Positions 8,951-19,640 of a stretch of DNA of 64,000 nt are shown here, piece after piece. This stretch comes from Ariolimax columbianus (taxonomy: Eukaryota; Mollusca; Gastropoda; Stylommatophora; Arionidae): positions 25,186,739-25,250,738 of the forward strand of contig JAVGWX010000011.1 of assembly GCA_036924085.1 (NCBI GenBank), read 5' to 3'. The notes beneath the pieces were generated by a model. That model did not search any database. It was not told the DNA's origin and worked only from the letters and a program-made list of their open reading frames with translations. Every line of letters starts with the position of its first letter. Position 1 is the stretch's first letter. Position numbers and translations under genes: made by a program.

Positions 8951-11900
8951 TTATAAAAAAGTCTTAACCACTTTGGAGAACCACAAGGAACATGATGAAA
9001 TAACAGCAGACAAAAAACAAGCACCCCCAGACTTAGAGAGACCTTCCTTGGCGCCATTTCCTTGCTGTGTTCGCTTTTCAGCATCGTACAAATAGCTAGT
9101 TTCGTTGACGAAGACCTTCCATATTCTCATGAAGGAATCGTCATGCCTTGTGTCATTAGGAATACCTTTTGCCCAGAATAACGGAAGACGATCGGCCGTA
9201 AACCACAACCAGCCTTTGTTATCAAACGCGAAGGTGTCCGGCCACTGCATCGTGATATCGTTACGTACTAGCAGTGTCTGGCTCTCTAATCTTACTTTGT
9301 CCATTCCAACATTTTGATCAACCATATCTTTCTCAGAGTCCCAATAATACACAGCATTCAACCCAAGTGCTCCGTAATAAAGACGCTTGCTTCCAAAAGC
9401 CATCCCGCCAGTTTGAGAGACTTTCCTGCCCAATTGACGTATACCAGTTTCCATAGCAGATGCCACATTCCTTAAGGTCCACGTAGGAATCTGGTAGAGA
9501 CTGTATGCGGAAACAGCGCAGTAATACAGATACTTAAAATTTGGAGACAAAGCGATGCCATTCACAGCTGAGAGAATATAATCATATTCTTTGCCATTAA
9601 AGTTAATCACTGATTCGTTCCTCCCTTGAATGTCCATTGACGGGTCTTTAAGATAATACGAAGAATCAGTCTGGAAATCGTAGATAATCAATCGGCTATC
9701 ATAGGCTTCGCTCATGTAGGCATATCTAACCTGGCCCCCAATATAGTCCAGAACAATATCGTTTAAGAAGTTGTTTGTCCTGTTGACCACATCCGCTGGG
9801 AACTCGTAATAATGGACTAGTTTGTCGGTGTATAAGTCAAAAACGAAGAGTTTGGCTGGACAGAGATTCAAGATACTTCCAACCCGACCTGTGTCTATAA
9901 CGTACATAAGTCCAGTGTTGGGGTCAATTTCCATGCTCATGACGAACTGAAAGGCTCTACAGTCCTCTTGTTTCTGGTACGCCCAGCTCGGATAGGGTCT
10001 GAGCACGGTCTTGTTGTTCACCTTAACTACCTTAGCCAGGGATACGGGATGTCCGGACGACCAGAACCAGCGAGGAACTGTTACGTAGACGTCATCATTG
10101 TGTACCTAGAATGAAAGAAATATTGCATTGCTTATAGAACAAATATAGTTAACTACTTCAAGGTAGAAGACTTTCGAACTCATGACATTGCATGATCATC
10201 CATTTATCTTATTCTTAGTCGACCTGTACTGCTATAGGGGCAGATATCCCAGTTCTTGCAGGTCCCATATCTTGCGTGAGCTGATTGTTGCTGGGAGAAA
10301 GGTTTCCTGCTTAGCGGACTAGGATCGAGCAGCTTATTACTCCGTTGCGTTGAGATAAGTGCCGCGGAGGGGATTTAACCGATATACTAGTCCATCTTAA
10401 CAGACTCAAACACTAGAGCAAAGCAGACCCGCGGTCTGTTAGACACCATCTATGCTGCTCTTAACAAACCACCTAACCTTGACCGATGCCATGCCGTGTC
10501 ACACAGTTAGTCGCCTCTTCCGACATGCTCTCTGTGGGGTAGTGGTGCTATTCAAGTATTTGTCGTACAGAAAGACCCAGGCAGAACATTCCTTTTAAAC
10601 TGACCAGAATCTGCTGAGTCTGTGAGATTTTTGCATTTCAACAATTATGTATTTCACATTTATTCTAGACAATGGTTATAATTACTCCATTTCAACAATT
10701 TTGTACTTCACATTTATTTTATTCTAGACAATGGTTATAATTACTCCATTTCATAACATAAAATTATATTTGAAAGAGCGGCAAATGTATTACGAAGAAA
10801 ACTCCAGTTGTTCGTCAATACATGTCTACGGAGGATAACAGACATGATGAGGAACGAAGAGCTATAAGGAAAAAAGCCAACAATAACCAATCGAGCGACA
10901 GATCCAACGTAGGGAATGGGGTATGATAGGACACACACTACGCAAGAACCATCAAAAGTGGCTAGACAGACCCTAACAGGGAATCCACGTGGTAAGAAGA
11001 AGACGGGTAGACTAAGAAACCCATGAAGAAGAAAACTGTGAAAGTCAATGTCCCTCCCTTCACCTCAATCGAAAAGAGACAGAAATGGTGGCTTAAGATC
11101 AAACATGTTCGAAGAGGAATGGCAATGGCCAATCGCCGAAAGAAAGGATTTGATGATTATGTAGATGATAATAGGACAATTAAGTGTTTTGAATATTTAG
11201 TAGAAGACGATAAAGGAATGAATAAGACTTGCTTAGAGTTTTTATTCTACATAATTGTTGTTGTTGTTGTTGAATATACAATAAGTAACTTTTACTCTTT
11301 TGTGTGCCCTGAATAGGGCGCTAGGTAGCGAGTTGCAGCAGTTTTCTTCGCTTCCTGAGAGCACTGATGAAGGTGGATCGGAGTCCTCCGGGCGGTTGTG
11401 CTATCCTTGACTTCATCTACATGTCGCTCTCTACTGCGGGGCCTTGTTAGCCAGCATGCCATGAAACAATCTGTTTATATTTGTCCTGTCAATATTCCTT
11501 AATTATTGGGAGACATGGACACTTACAGCTAACCTTTAGCGAATGATACAGGCCTTGGAGATGAGATGTGCCCGAAGACTTTTAAACGTCACGTACAAAT
11601 ATCGAGTTTCAAATGAGGAAATGCGAGATATAATTACAACGGCAATAGGTCCTTTTGAAGACCTCTTGGAAAATGTCAAAAGAAGGAAACTCGCTTGGTA
11701 CGGTCACGTATCGAGATCAAATGGTCTTGCAAATACGATCCTGCACGGAAAGGTGCAAGGCAGACGACGAAGAAGCAGTCCGAAAAAGAGGTGGGAGGAC
11801 AACATAAAAGAATGGACCAATCTCTGACCAGAAGAGGCACAGGCAGCGGCCGCTGACACAGAAGGGTGGCGTGGGATTGTGAGGATGTCTTCATGTGTGC

Positions 11901-12691
11901 CCCAACGACCTCTCCGGTTACGGGATGACCTTATCTGACCTTAGAGAGAGAACTGCGTGAAAGTAAGATGGGGGTCTTGGCCAGTATATATTCCTGATCC
12001 TTAGTAATATGTTTCATCAGAATAATGTGTCTGACCGGACGTTAGCCTTCACTCTCCCTAGACTAATGTTGAAAGTAGGAGGTCTGTCTGTTTAGTAGAC
12101 GATAGACGACTTCAACGATTCAGTCCTGAACGAGTACTTCTGCCATTAAAAGGTGTGTCCAATACAACATTTTCTGCAATTAACAACTAGGTATTGTCGT
12201 TCAGAAGATAATAAAGAGAAATGAGCAGTCAGCACCAGAACCAGTTAGTTAGTTAGTTAGTTAGTTAGTTAATTCGTTAGTTAGTTTGTTAGTTATTTAG
12301 GTAATTCATCAATTAGTTAGTTAGAAGAAGAAGAAGAAGAAGAAGAAGAAGAAGAAGAAGAAGAAGAATAACAACAACAACAACAACAACAGCAACAACA
12401 ACAACAACAACAATAACAACAACAACAAAAGTACAAAACTAAAATATTCCCTGTTCAACCCAAACAGAAACAAATACGTACTTTAAGTCCAACAACTAAA
12501 TTCCTTTCTGGTACAAAACTTCCATTTTTAATAGCCGCTGCCTTGTCTGCTTCAGATGGCCAATCAAAGTCCACTTCATTCCATTCGTAAACCAGTTCAG
12601 CTTGACCAAACGACTGTGCCCTGGCATATGTCACCATGAGCACACAGAAAACAACAAGTTGATATGCCATCGTGGACACACGCAAAAACAT
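8951..12691 (-). CDS. Yellow / major royal jelly family secreted protein, two exons
   Basis: Exon 1 is 12691-12482, exon 2 is 10105-8951. The donor is AAA|GTACGT and the acceptor TTCTAG|GTACAC, joining in phase 0 to read NLVVGLK-VHNDDVYVTVPRW, the usual start of the family's beta-propeller. The product is 454 aa, close to family length. Residues 8-27 (MAYQLVVFCVLMVTYARAQS) form a signal peptide; ATG 12670 is the alternative start. Family marks: VTVPRW (about 78-83), C119 before the VMSMEIDPNTGLMYVIDTGR block, C152 in CPAKLFVFDL, then GIALSP and LYY. NRT, NES, NDT and NET are possible glycosylation sites. The insect family includes dopachrome-conversion-type and pigmentation proteins; activity here is unknown. 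The C-terminus ends in a hydrophobic stretch (CFLSAVISSCSLWF), unusual for a soluble secreted protein and possibly a GPI or membrane anchor. No frame breaks are seen, so it is probably a live gene. Confidence 0.87.
10206..10570 (+). mobile_element. Dispersed element X, copy 1
   Basis: Shares ordered blocks with copies at 13088, 19315 and 34968: CTTAGTCGACCTGTACTG, then GATTTCCTGCTTAG-type sequence, GGCTAGGATCGAGCAG, CATCTTAACAGACTCAAA, CACCATCTATGCTGCTCTTA and CATGCTCTCTGTGGGG. No coding capacity or terminal repeats are visible; class unknown. Confidence 0.65.
10633..10747 (+). repeat. Tandem duplication, about 55-60 bp, two copies
   Basis: The block CATTTCAACAATT...TTCTAGACAATGGTTATAATTACTC occurs twice in direct succession; the second copy carries a small insertion. 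Confidence 0.8.
10800..11050 (+). pseudogene. LINE ORF2 C-terminus fragment
   Basis: Frames read LFVNTCLRRITDMMRNEEL, then REWGMIGHTLRKNHQKWL, then LTGNPRGKKKTGRLRNP. The pattern 'CLRRI ... WIGHTLRK ... NPxGKRKxGRPxNxWRR' is characteristic of the C-terminal region of one group of LINE ORF2 proteins. It is broken by several stops. Confidence 0.6.
11254..12045 (-). mobile_element. Element W, copy 1, split by a LINE fragment
   Basis: In minus orientation the (AAC)n tail appears as GTT repeats at 11254-11274, followed by W blocks (TTTTGTGTGCCCTGAATAGG, TCCGGGCGGTTGTGC, CTTGTTAGCCAGC) to about 11490. The W head (GGGGGTCTTGGCCAGTATAT ... ACCGGACGTTAGCC) resumes at about 11955-12040. The intervening 11490-11945 is an RTE-like LINE fragment, so the LINE is the younger insertion. 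Confidence 0.62.
11490..11945 (+). pseudogene. RTE-like LINE ORF2 C-terminus inserted in element W
   Basis: Open frame 11543-11827 reads IQALEMRCARRLLNVTYKY, then NEEMRDIITTAIGPFEDLLE, KRRKLAWYGHVSRSNGLAN, and RWEDNIKEWTNL, ending in a stop. This is the post-RT region of an RTE-type LINE; the 51.4-51.8 kb copy is the same family (RRLLNVTYK / NVKRRKLAWYGHVSRS). 5'-truncated. Confidence 0.75.
12240..12428 (+). repeat. Microsatellite cluster: (TTAG)n, (GAA)n, (AAC)n
   Basis: Three consecutive simple repeats, about 85 bp of GTTA, 45 bp of GAA and 60 bp of AAC, lying about 50 bp from the intron's donor site. Confidence 0.9.
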
Positions 12692-12699
12692 TTTCGTAC

Positions 12700-12727
12700 A
12701 GTGCAGAAAACCCCAGTTAATTTATAG
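12700..12727 (-). promoter_or_regulatory. Candidate TATA box and initiator of the yellow-like gene
   Basis: On the minus strand TATAAA occupies 12726-12721, followed by CTGCACTGT with a possible initiator A at 12702, about 24 bp downstream. This would give a very short leader of roughly 11 nt before the ATG at 12691, leaving ATG 12670 as a realistic alternative start. Confidence 0.35.
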
Positions 12728-13087
12728 TAAGATTGGAGTACTATAATCACGTGATCAGCCAATCGAACGTGCATAGAAAGATATTCACCTGTGACATGCA
12801 GATCGTGCTGGCTTTCAAATCCGCAAATTATATAATTAGTTGCTAAAAATAACTTCAGGAAATCCTTAGCAGAGTGGATTTTCAAAAAATTTCGTTCTAT
12901 TTTGTGACAACCATGATTTAGAGATGTCTCAGATAGTACACCGCTTCCTTTTAATTCTCTTACCAATGGCTGCTGTCATGTTTATAGGTGTATTGATTCT
13001 ACAGCTAGCTCTTTCACCATGTGCACAATTTCACACGGAAAACGTTTAGTATTTTAGTATTTGAGATTTACATTATATAAATAATTA

Positions 13088-13217
13088 TTCTTAGTTCTTA
13101 GTCGACCTATACATGTACAGGTGCATATGCCCCTGTGCAGGTCCAAGCTTTGATATGAGCTTGATGTAGCCGGGAGAAGGATTTCCTTCTTAGTAGGCTA
13201 GGTTCGAGCAGTTTTAT
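13088..13217 (+). mobile_element. Element X, copy 2 (5' part only)
   Basis: Blocks TTCTTAGTCGACCTATACAT, CTTGATGTAGCCGGGAGAAG and GGCTAGGTTCGAGCAG match the first third of X, then the sequence runs into a (TA)n tract. Confidence 0.62.
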
Positions 13218-13224
13218 ATCATAT

Positions 13225-13226
13225 AA

Positions 13227-13321
<95 letters not shown>
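13225..13321 (+). repeat. (TA)n microsatellite
   Basis: About 48 TA units with a few TGTA interruptions; it separates X copy 2 from a mariner fragment. Confidence 0.95.
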
Positions 13322-13324
<3 letters not shown>

Positions 13325-13650
13325 CCTTCTTTAAATAGCGTTGTCCAGTTCTTCACTGTTGTCTTCGACACATTTTTGTCACCATACATTGCCTGCTTTC
13401 TAACTGGCAAACCTGTCGACATCTTTCAGCTGTTAGAAACCGAATCACCGCTTGCTGATCAACTCTGGATAGATTCCGTATCACCGACGTCATGTTTTCA
13501 AATACCAGCTGAGGAAGCTTTGAATAGGAGGATAATGAAGTTTTGCAAACTTGACGGTTGATATGTGCTGTTTACACCTGAAGTGACGTCATCATGCGCA
13601 TAGTACGCATTTTGACTTGGAGCAGTTCAATCCTGTTTCATTTGAACACA
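13325..13650 (-). pseudogene. mariner-type transposase, N-terminal fragment
   Basis: Minus-strand frames read VIRNLSRVDQQAVIRFLTAE, then STGLPVRKQAMYGDK, then [17 protein letters not shown]. This is the paired helix-turn-helix start of a mariner transposase (AVIRFLTAEG ... YGD ... VKKFKEG). GTTTCATTTGAAC near 13636 may be part of the terminal repeat. The rest is lost at the (TA)n. Confidence 0.62.
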
Positions 13651-13659
13651 ACTCGCAAA

Positions 13660-15444
13660 TATATATATATACACGAGATGTGTTCAAAATGTATCTGGCT
13701 TATGTCCGGGAATATAGAATTACTCACCTGGAGCTTTGAAGCCCTAATCCTCTTCAAACTACTCTACATGGGACTTCACAAACATCTCTATAGGGGTCCC
13801 ACAATTGTTGGAAGCATTTCAGGAAGGTCACTTTGGGAATGGAGCACATCTGGGTCTTAGCATTCCGCATAATGTCTTCTCTTGACTCGAATCGTGTCAC
13901 TTTCAGTGTAATATTTAGTTAGACGAACAGCAACAAAAAATATTCCAAGGAGACATGTCAGGTGAATAGGTAGACCGGCAAACTAAAGGATCTTTTTATG
14001 AGGCCAGAGAGTATGAATCAGAAGCGAAAAATTGGAGGGTGCGTTGTCATGATGGAGCTGCTAAATTCCCGTTAACTACATAATTATACTGTTCGCAAAG
14101 GCCCGTTGCGTTGATCGACGGCTACAATGTCCAACTACTGGGGCTATGTTCATGCGTATCGTGTCGACCAAAATCTCTGTAGACTTCCCAGGTGCAGCTG
14201 AGTACTCCGCTGCATTGGAATGAGGGTCGCTAGGAGTGTGTTGGACCAGTAGTTGTGTCAGTGTCCATGTCTGTCCGGGTCAAACTCCATTTTTTTGCGT
14301 GGTCCGCCACAGAGGCTTCTGGATTGTGTCCACACTTTGGTCAGCGTGACCCTTGCCGTGCTTAGAATACGAGGTTGGGAGAGACATCGTGCAACCTTCG
14401 GTGGAGTGGGGGGGGGGGGGGGTGTTGAAGGAAAGCGACTTCAGTCCGAGAGGTGCTTGGATAGTGATAACCTGGATTGAATTTATGGTGTGCTGTTAAG
14501 AGGAACGTTGAACTACATCATGGACTGATTTTCCACGGTTTAAGCCAGGCATGAAATGCAGCGAAATGCAGCATAAGAAACAGGATAACCAATCAGAAGC
14601 ACCGTAATTCTACAGAACAAACTCCTTGATACCATCTGGTGAAAGAATTGTGAATTATAATCCGAACAGGAGCCACCAAACATCAGCAAACGACACAAAC
14701 ACCGAAGCAAGTCATTAAGCGCGGCCATCTTACTTTTCCTGTGAGCCACAAGTACGGTCGTTTGCATAAAACAGGTTCGTTAAGGCAACGGTATTACTCT
14801 TTGGTAATGTTTTGGACTGGTGCGTACTCGTGATGCACAACCGCACGGGAGTCAAAGGAAGAGGTCAACATGACTTTGACATTGCTGCACATCAACCTAT
14901 TTCCGGTCCCTGGAAATGGAATGATGAATGTCTCCACTGTGATGCCTGCAGCTTGGTTTCCGGGTCGTACCCTAAGCCCACATTCATTCCCGGTGATCAC
15001 AGTGTTCAGGAAGTTGGAGGGTCATCAAACAGCATGGCCTGTGAGTCTTCCAGACGGAGTTGCATCTGCTCTATCGTTTAGCAGCTTGGAAACAAATTTG
15101 GTGGATACTCTCTTCAAGTCAAATCCTCGCCCAAAATGGAATGTACCGAACCAATGCTTATCCCCACCTCACCCGCAAGTTATCGAATGGTGGTGATACG
15201 ATGGTTCTGTAAGTCCATAGTCTATACTTGCTCAATGACTTCATTATGTCGGCTTGTTGAGGATCTACCTGGTAAATGACCATCTCTCCACCAATGTGCG
15301 GCCATCTTTGAAGCGACTGTACCACTCCTTAATTTGCGTGATGCTCGTGGCATCGTCACCGGAAGCCCGTTGAATCTTCCGAATGGTTTCCTTTTGGATA
15401 ACGCCTAGCTTTTGGAAAAATGTGATGCAACACTACTGATCCAT
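13660..15444 (-). pseudogene. mariner-family transposase pseudogene
   Basis: N-terminus starts at ATG 15444 (CCITFFQKLGVIQKETIRKI, then TSITQIKEWYSRFKDGRT). The catalytic core at about 14800-15190 reads STKFVSKLLNDRA, FLNTVITGNECGLRV, SNVKVMLTSSFDSR and VVHHEYAPVQNITKE. The C-terminus at about 13740-13990 reads YSPDMSPWNIF and, after frame changes, DSSQEKTLCGML. The first catalytic Asp of the mariner DD34D triad lies in 'TGDE' in live enzymes and here reads TGNE. Multiple stops and about 400 bp of foreign sequence (14110-14540, including a G run at 14408) confirm decay. ACACGAGATGTGTTCAAAAT at 13672 may be the left terminal repeat. Confidence 0.78.
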
Positions 15445-15449
15445 TATTT

Positions 15450-16080
15450 CCGTAATTTCGTCGCGAATGAAAACCTGACGGGTGCTCACTACATTCAAAA
15501 CTGAACGGCTAACTGTCAGCGAGTGACGCAACATGTGGGCGGGAAAATAATTCACGCATGTTTACACATGTGCGAGAAGTCGGGTACACCAACGTCTCAC
15601 TGACATCTCAACTGCGAGCTGCACTGACGGTAGGACTCTGGATTCTCATGGTGAAGATACAGGATAAGAATGCCCTTATCGGTACGCTCCAGTTGACTCT
15701 GCTGTAAATAGGTACCTGACACAAGGATATGAAAGTAAAAGGCATCGAGGAAATTAACTGTGCACTCTACCTCGTTTAAACTGCGGCTGAGTATACTGAC
15801 GTATCTAACAACTTCATTCCCCGACAGTAGTGTAGTTACTTTGGGGCAAACCGCTATCTTACCTTCTAGTTCAGCGCAACTGTATCCCTAGCACGAAAAT
15901 AACGAAGGTCAAGAATTCGGATAATTCCTTTCTGTCATAAATTTGGCACTTTATCAGCAATTTTTTATGGTAGCAGCGATCAGCTGTCTTTATACCAGGT
16001 TGAGCAAAAAGAATTTCAGTGTGCCCGAGTGATGAGATATCAACATAAAACTTGACTTCTGTCTGAACTTGGGTCTTGCT
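15450..16080. other. No gene seen
   Basis: Flank of the mariner remnant; a matching right terminal repeat was not found. Short ORFs only. Confidence 0.4.
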
Positions 16081-16082
16081 GC

Positions 16083-16440
16083 TAGTTGGCTTGGCTTTGT
16101 TCGTTCTCAATCTCCCGTTACCAAACCCTGAAAGGGCTTAAGTAGCATAATGTAATCAGAGAACGGAATGCGTCGTGTCGTAGTTTACAGCTTGACTGCG
16201 ATATTTGCACCTTTTGGTCCAACACATCCGACTTCAGCAAGAATTGTTTTTGTACTGGGTTAGCATTCCCTCTTCGATCCTTTCTCCGTAGCCAGTCTGC
16301 CCTGCTGCAGCCTGTTATCCAGGATCACCGCGTGGAGGTGTAGAAGGGTCTTGGCAGCTCTGGTTCACTGGCCCTGACGCTAGCAGTCAGCTATGAGTTG
16401 CTCACCGCTGCAGCTCATTCGCTGCTCAGCATCTTGAACC
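16083..16440 (-). mobile_element. Element Z (LINE-A-derived retroposon), minus copy
   Basis: On the minus strand it begins like the LINE-A 5' UTR (GAGCTGCAGCGGTGAGC ... GACTGCTAGCGTCAGGGCC ... GGATAACAGGCTGCAGCAGG). It continues into a body shared with 24.9, 25.1 and 46.0 kb (GCAAATATCGCAGTCAAGCT, TACTTAAGCCCTTTCAGGG, GGGAGATTGAGAACGAAC) and ends in an AAGCCAAGCC-type tail. No coding capacity. Confidence 0.72.
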
Positions 16441-16737
16441 CTTGCTGCAAGTTGACTGCTAGTGTCAGGCCAGTGAACCAGAACTGCACAGATCATCCTA
16501 CACCTCCACGCGGTGATCCTGGATACCAGGCTGCAACTGAGCAGACTGGCTAAGGGGAAGGGATCGGAGAGGGAAGGCTGACCTGGTACTTAAAAATGGC
16601 TGCTAAGTCGAATGTGTCATACCGAAATATGCAAATATCGCAGTAAAGCTGTAAACTACGACATAACGCATTTCGTTCTCCAGACAACATTCTGCAATTT
16701 GCAAAGGCCCATTTTCAGGACTAGTAGCGGGAGATTA
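16441..16737 (+). mobile_element. Element Z, plus copy, head-to-head with the minus copy
   Basis: Same order of blocks as the minus copy (GACTGCTAGTGTCAGGCC, GGTGATCCTGGATACCAGG, GCAAATATCGCAGTAAAGCT, GGGAGATTAATAACGAG). The two 5' ends face each other, making a large imperfect inverted repeat. Confidence 0.7.
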
Positions 16738-16770
16738 ATAACGAGTGAAGTAGGTTCTGTTCAAATTTAA

Positions 16771-16876
16771 CAATTTTTTGTTTTGTTAGGTGTCAATCGG
16801 GCAATTATTTCAATCGTTCTGCCAATTAATAAGCTGTACAAGAGTCTTAACCTTGGTCTTAAGTCCTGTACTTTTT
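16771..16876 (+). repeat. Left copy of a ~100-bp direct repeat flanking LINE-A
   Basis: Runs from CAATTTTTTGTTTTGTTAGG through ATTATTTCAATCGTTCTGCC and AATTAATAAGCTG to CTTAAGTCCTGTACTTTT. Repeated in the same order at 19231-19332 on the other side of the LINE, with a few substitutions and one-base gaps. Confidence 0.85.
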
Positions 16877-19228
16877 TTTGTTTATGTCAGTCTTGAACCA
16901 AAGCTGGAAAAGGGGAATTGTACCGCAGACATGGAACGATGCTGTACTTATACCAGTTCCAAAGAAAGAAAAAGATAGAACAGATCAAAACGGATACACG
17001 CCTATCAGTCTACTGAGCTGTGTAGGTAAATTGATGGAGCGTATGATAAACACCAGACTGTTGTGGCACCTGGAAGCAAAACACATATTAATTCCACAGC
17101 AAAGCATGATTTAGACAACATAGATCTACTGAGGACCACATCACTCTCATAGCGCAGGAAGTAGGGGATGCTTACCAAGAGAAAAGCATACAGTAGCGGT
17201 TTGGGTGAAACTAGAGAAGGCATTTGACAAGGTGTGGAAAGAAAGACTTAAAGTCAAGCTACGAAGAAGTGAAGTATCTGGTAAAATTGACAGATCGATC
17301 ATCCACTACCTCGAAAACTGAACAGCCAGAGTTCAAGTACATGGGCAGATGAGCAAAAAGGTGACACTGGAGCAAGGAGTACCCCAAGGGGGAGTACTGT
17401 CACCCACACTGTTTCTGGTATATATAAACAACATCATAGAGAATATACCAAGAAGAGCCCACAGCTTCGTTTGCAAACGATCTGGCTATGTGGACCTCTG
17501 AAGAAAATCTCACCATAGCAAACAATCGGATGCAGCAGGCCCTAACATCGTTGGAGGAGTGGGCGAAATCATGGCTGGTCAAAATAAATGAAGAAAAAAC
17601 AACATGTACGATATTCTCGCTTTCAAATAAACCACAGAACACCAAAATAAGTCTTCATGGCAAATATCTGTGGCCAAACGACAACCCAAACTACCTGGGA
17701 GTCACATTTTACATGGACACCTCAGATCGAGAGAAACCGAATGAGAGCCAGACAAAGAATGGCACTCATGAGGAAACTTGCTGGCACAAGTCGGAGAGCA
17801 GACGAAAGAATACTGAAGAAACTGTACACTGGAAGAGTGAGACCAGTTCTCGAGTATGGCATTGCGGCATCGGCAACAGCAGCAAAGGCGAACTTTGATA
17901 AAATCAGCAAACTTCAAAACCAAGCCATGAGAGTTATAACAGGAGGCATGAAGTCAACGCCAATTGTAGAACTTGAAAAGTTTACAAATCTGCAATCCAT
18001 GACCGATAGAAGGGACAGCAGAGTCCAGCAGCAAGCAGAGACGCTAAGAAGACTGACCGACCATCCAATGCATCAGAGACTAAATAGATTTGGTAAAGGG
18101 AAACTAAAGCGGAGAAACTTTGCAGAAATAGCCAAAGCAAAGATGAGCGAAGACCCTACCAACACCATGACAACACCAAAGCCCATCCCTACTGTACGCA
18201 AACCCACCTGGAAGCAGCATATCATTCTAGAGGTGGTGGAATATATACCAGGTATTGGAAACAAGAACAGCCAGACTGAAAAAGAAAGAAGAGACTTAAC
18301 CCTGAGGTATACAGCGAAAAACTACCCAAGCATGGACTGGACCCATGCATACACCGACGGTTCTGTAACAAAAACAACACAGATGGGGGGGGGGGGGGGG
18401 GGGGGGTGATAATCCTGAGCCTAACAAACGGTAGAAAAATAACACTGTCAGTGGCAACTGGAAAATACTCAAGCAATTTCAGAGCGGAGGCAGAAGCACT
18501 GAAGGCTGCAGTAGATCAATGCTGACAGGCGAAAGCAATGAAAACCAGATAGGCCTGTTTACAGATGGCCTGTCTGTGGTTTCAGCACTAAAAAGCCAGA
18601 AAAATACAGAACTTAATGATTCAAGAGCAGTACTCTGTCAACTATGCCAGCATTCCGCCCCAAAAAGAGTAGTGGTACAGTTGGTTCCATCCCACTGTAA
18701 CATTCAAAGCAACGAGGAAGCAGACAGACTGGCAAAAGAAGGTACAAGATTACCACAACCAGATTCTAGTGTGACCTACGAAGAGTCCAAAATGTTCATT
18801 AGGGCCAGATACATTGCCAAATGGGAAACAGAGCATACTGGCTGCACAAAAAATAATGCCTATTACCAGTTGAACAGAAAAGAGCAGGTCGTGGTCTTCA
18901 GACTCCACACAGGCCACAATAGACTGAAATACCATCTATTCAATAAATTGAAGATAGGTGGCACTGACGAATGCACATGTGGTACAGAGAAAATGACCGC
19001 TGAACATCTGCTGCAAAATTGCCTGACATACGAGGACCAGAGAAAGCACATGTGGCCATCACCAGTGCCAATACTAGACAAGCTCTATGTCAGTGTCGAC
19101 AACCTCAGGATGACAGCTGCTTTCTTCGAACAAATTCAAGTTGGCGTCTGGCATCGTGCGAAGAAAAAGAAGAAGAAGAAGAAGAAGAAAAAGAAGAAGA
19201 AGAAGAAGAAGAAGAAGAAGAAGAAGAA
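16877..19228 (+). pseudogene. LINE-A copy, 5'-truncated, RT + RNase H
   Basis: Starts inside the RT domain (SVLNQSWKRGIVPQTWNDAV), then NGYTPISLLSCVGKLMERM, KLEKAFDKVW and GVPQGGVLSPTLFLVYINN. The catalytic box reads FANDLAMW instead of FADD. The post-RT region continues to about 18400. RNase H follows a G-run slippage site at 18386-18407: YTDGS, then LFTDGLSVVSAL and NEEADRLAKEGTR, so its last catalytic Asp is intact. A cysteine motif (CTCGTEKMTAEHLL) and a (GAA)n tail at 19164-19228 close it. Many frameshifts and stops. Clade: RNase H-bearing LINE of the I/Nimb/Ingi type, by domain order. Confidence 0.85.
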
Positions 19229-19230
19229 AC

Positions 19231-19332
19231 CAATGTTTGTTTTGTTCGGCGCCAACCAGGGAATTATTTCAATCGTTCTGCCAATTAATAAGCTGAACAA
19301 GTCTAAACCTTGGTCTTAAGTCCTGTACTTTT
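19231..19332 (+). repeat. Right copy of the ~100-bp direct repeat
   Basis: Begins right after the (GAA)n tail of LINE-A and leads into element X, of which its last ~25 bp (CTTAAGTCCTGTACTTTT) are the head. Best read as a very long target-site duplication. Confidence 0.8.
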
Positions 19333-19640
19333 ACATTGGCGATGCCCCTACGGAGGTCCCAGCTCTGGCGTCAGCTGGCTGTAGCCTGGGGAGGAATTCC
19401 TGCTTAGCTGGCTAGGATTGGTCAGCTTATTACTGCGCTGCTTTGGGACAAGTGCCGCGACGGGTGGTTAACTGATGTGCGAGTGCATCTTAATAGACTC
19501 AAATACTCGAGCACAGTAGACCCGCCGCCTGTTAGGCGCTATCTATGCTGCTCTTAACAAGCCACCCAACCATGTCACACTGTTAGCTGCCTACTACGAC
19601 AGGCATGCTCTCTGTGAGGCAGTGGTGCTATTCTTGTCCA
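19315..19640 (+). mobile_element. Element X, copy 3
   Basis: GAGGAATTCCTGCTTAGCTG, GGCTAGGATTGGTCAGCTTA, GCATCTTAATAGACTCAAAT, CTATCTATGCTGCTCTTAAC and GGCATGCTCTCTGTGAGGCA match copy 1 in order. Confidence 0.68.

Larger units (their letters stand above)
10106..12481 (-). other. Intron of the yellow-like gene, full of nested repeats
   Basis: 2376 bp with GT-AG ends on the minus strand. It contains element X (10206-10570), a short tandem duplication, two LINE C-terminal fragments, a W element split by one of them, and simple repeats near the donor side. Confidence 0.8.

Noticed and set aside
9105..9456. Plus-strand ORFs opposite the yellow-like exon
   Set aside because: Shadows of the well supported minus-strand coding frame.
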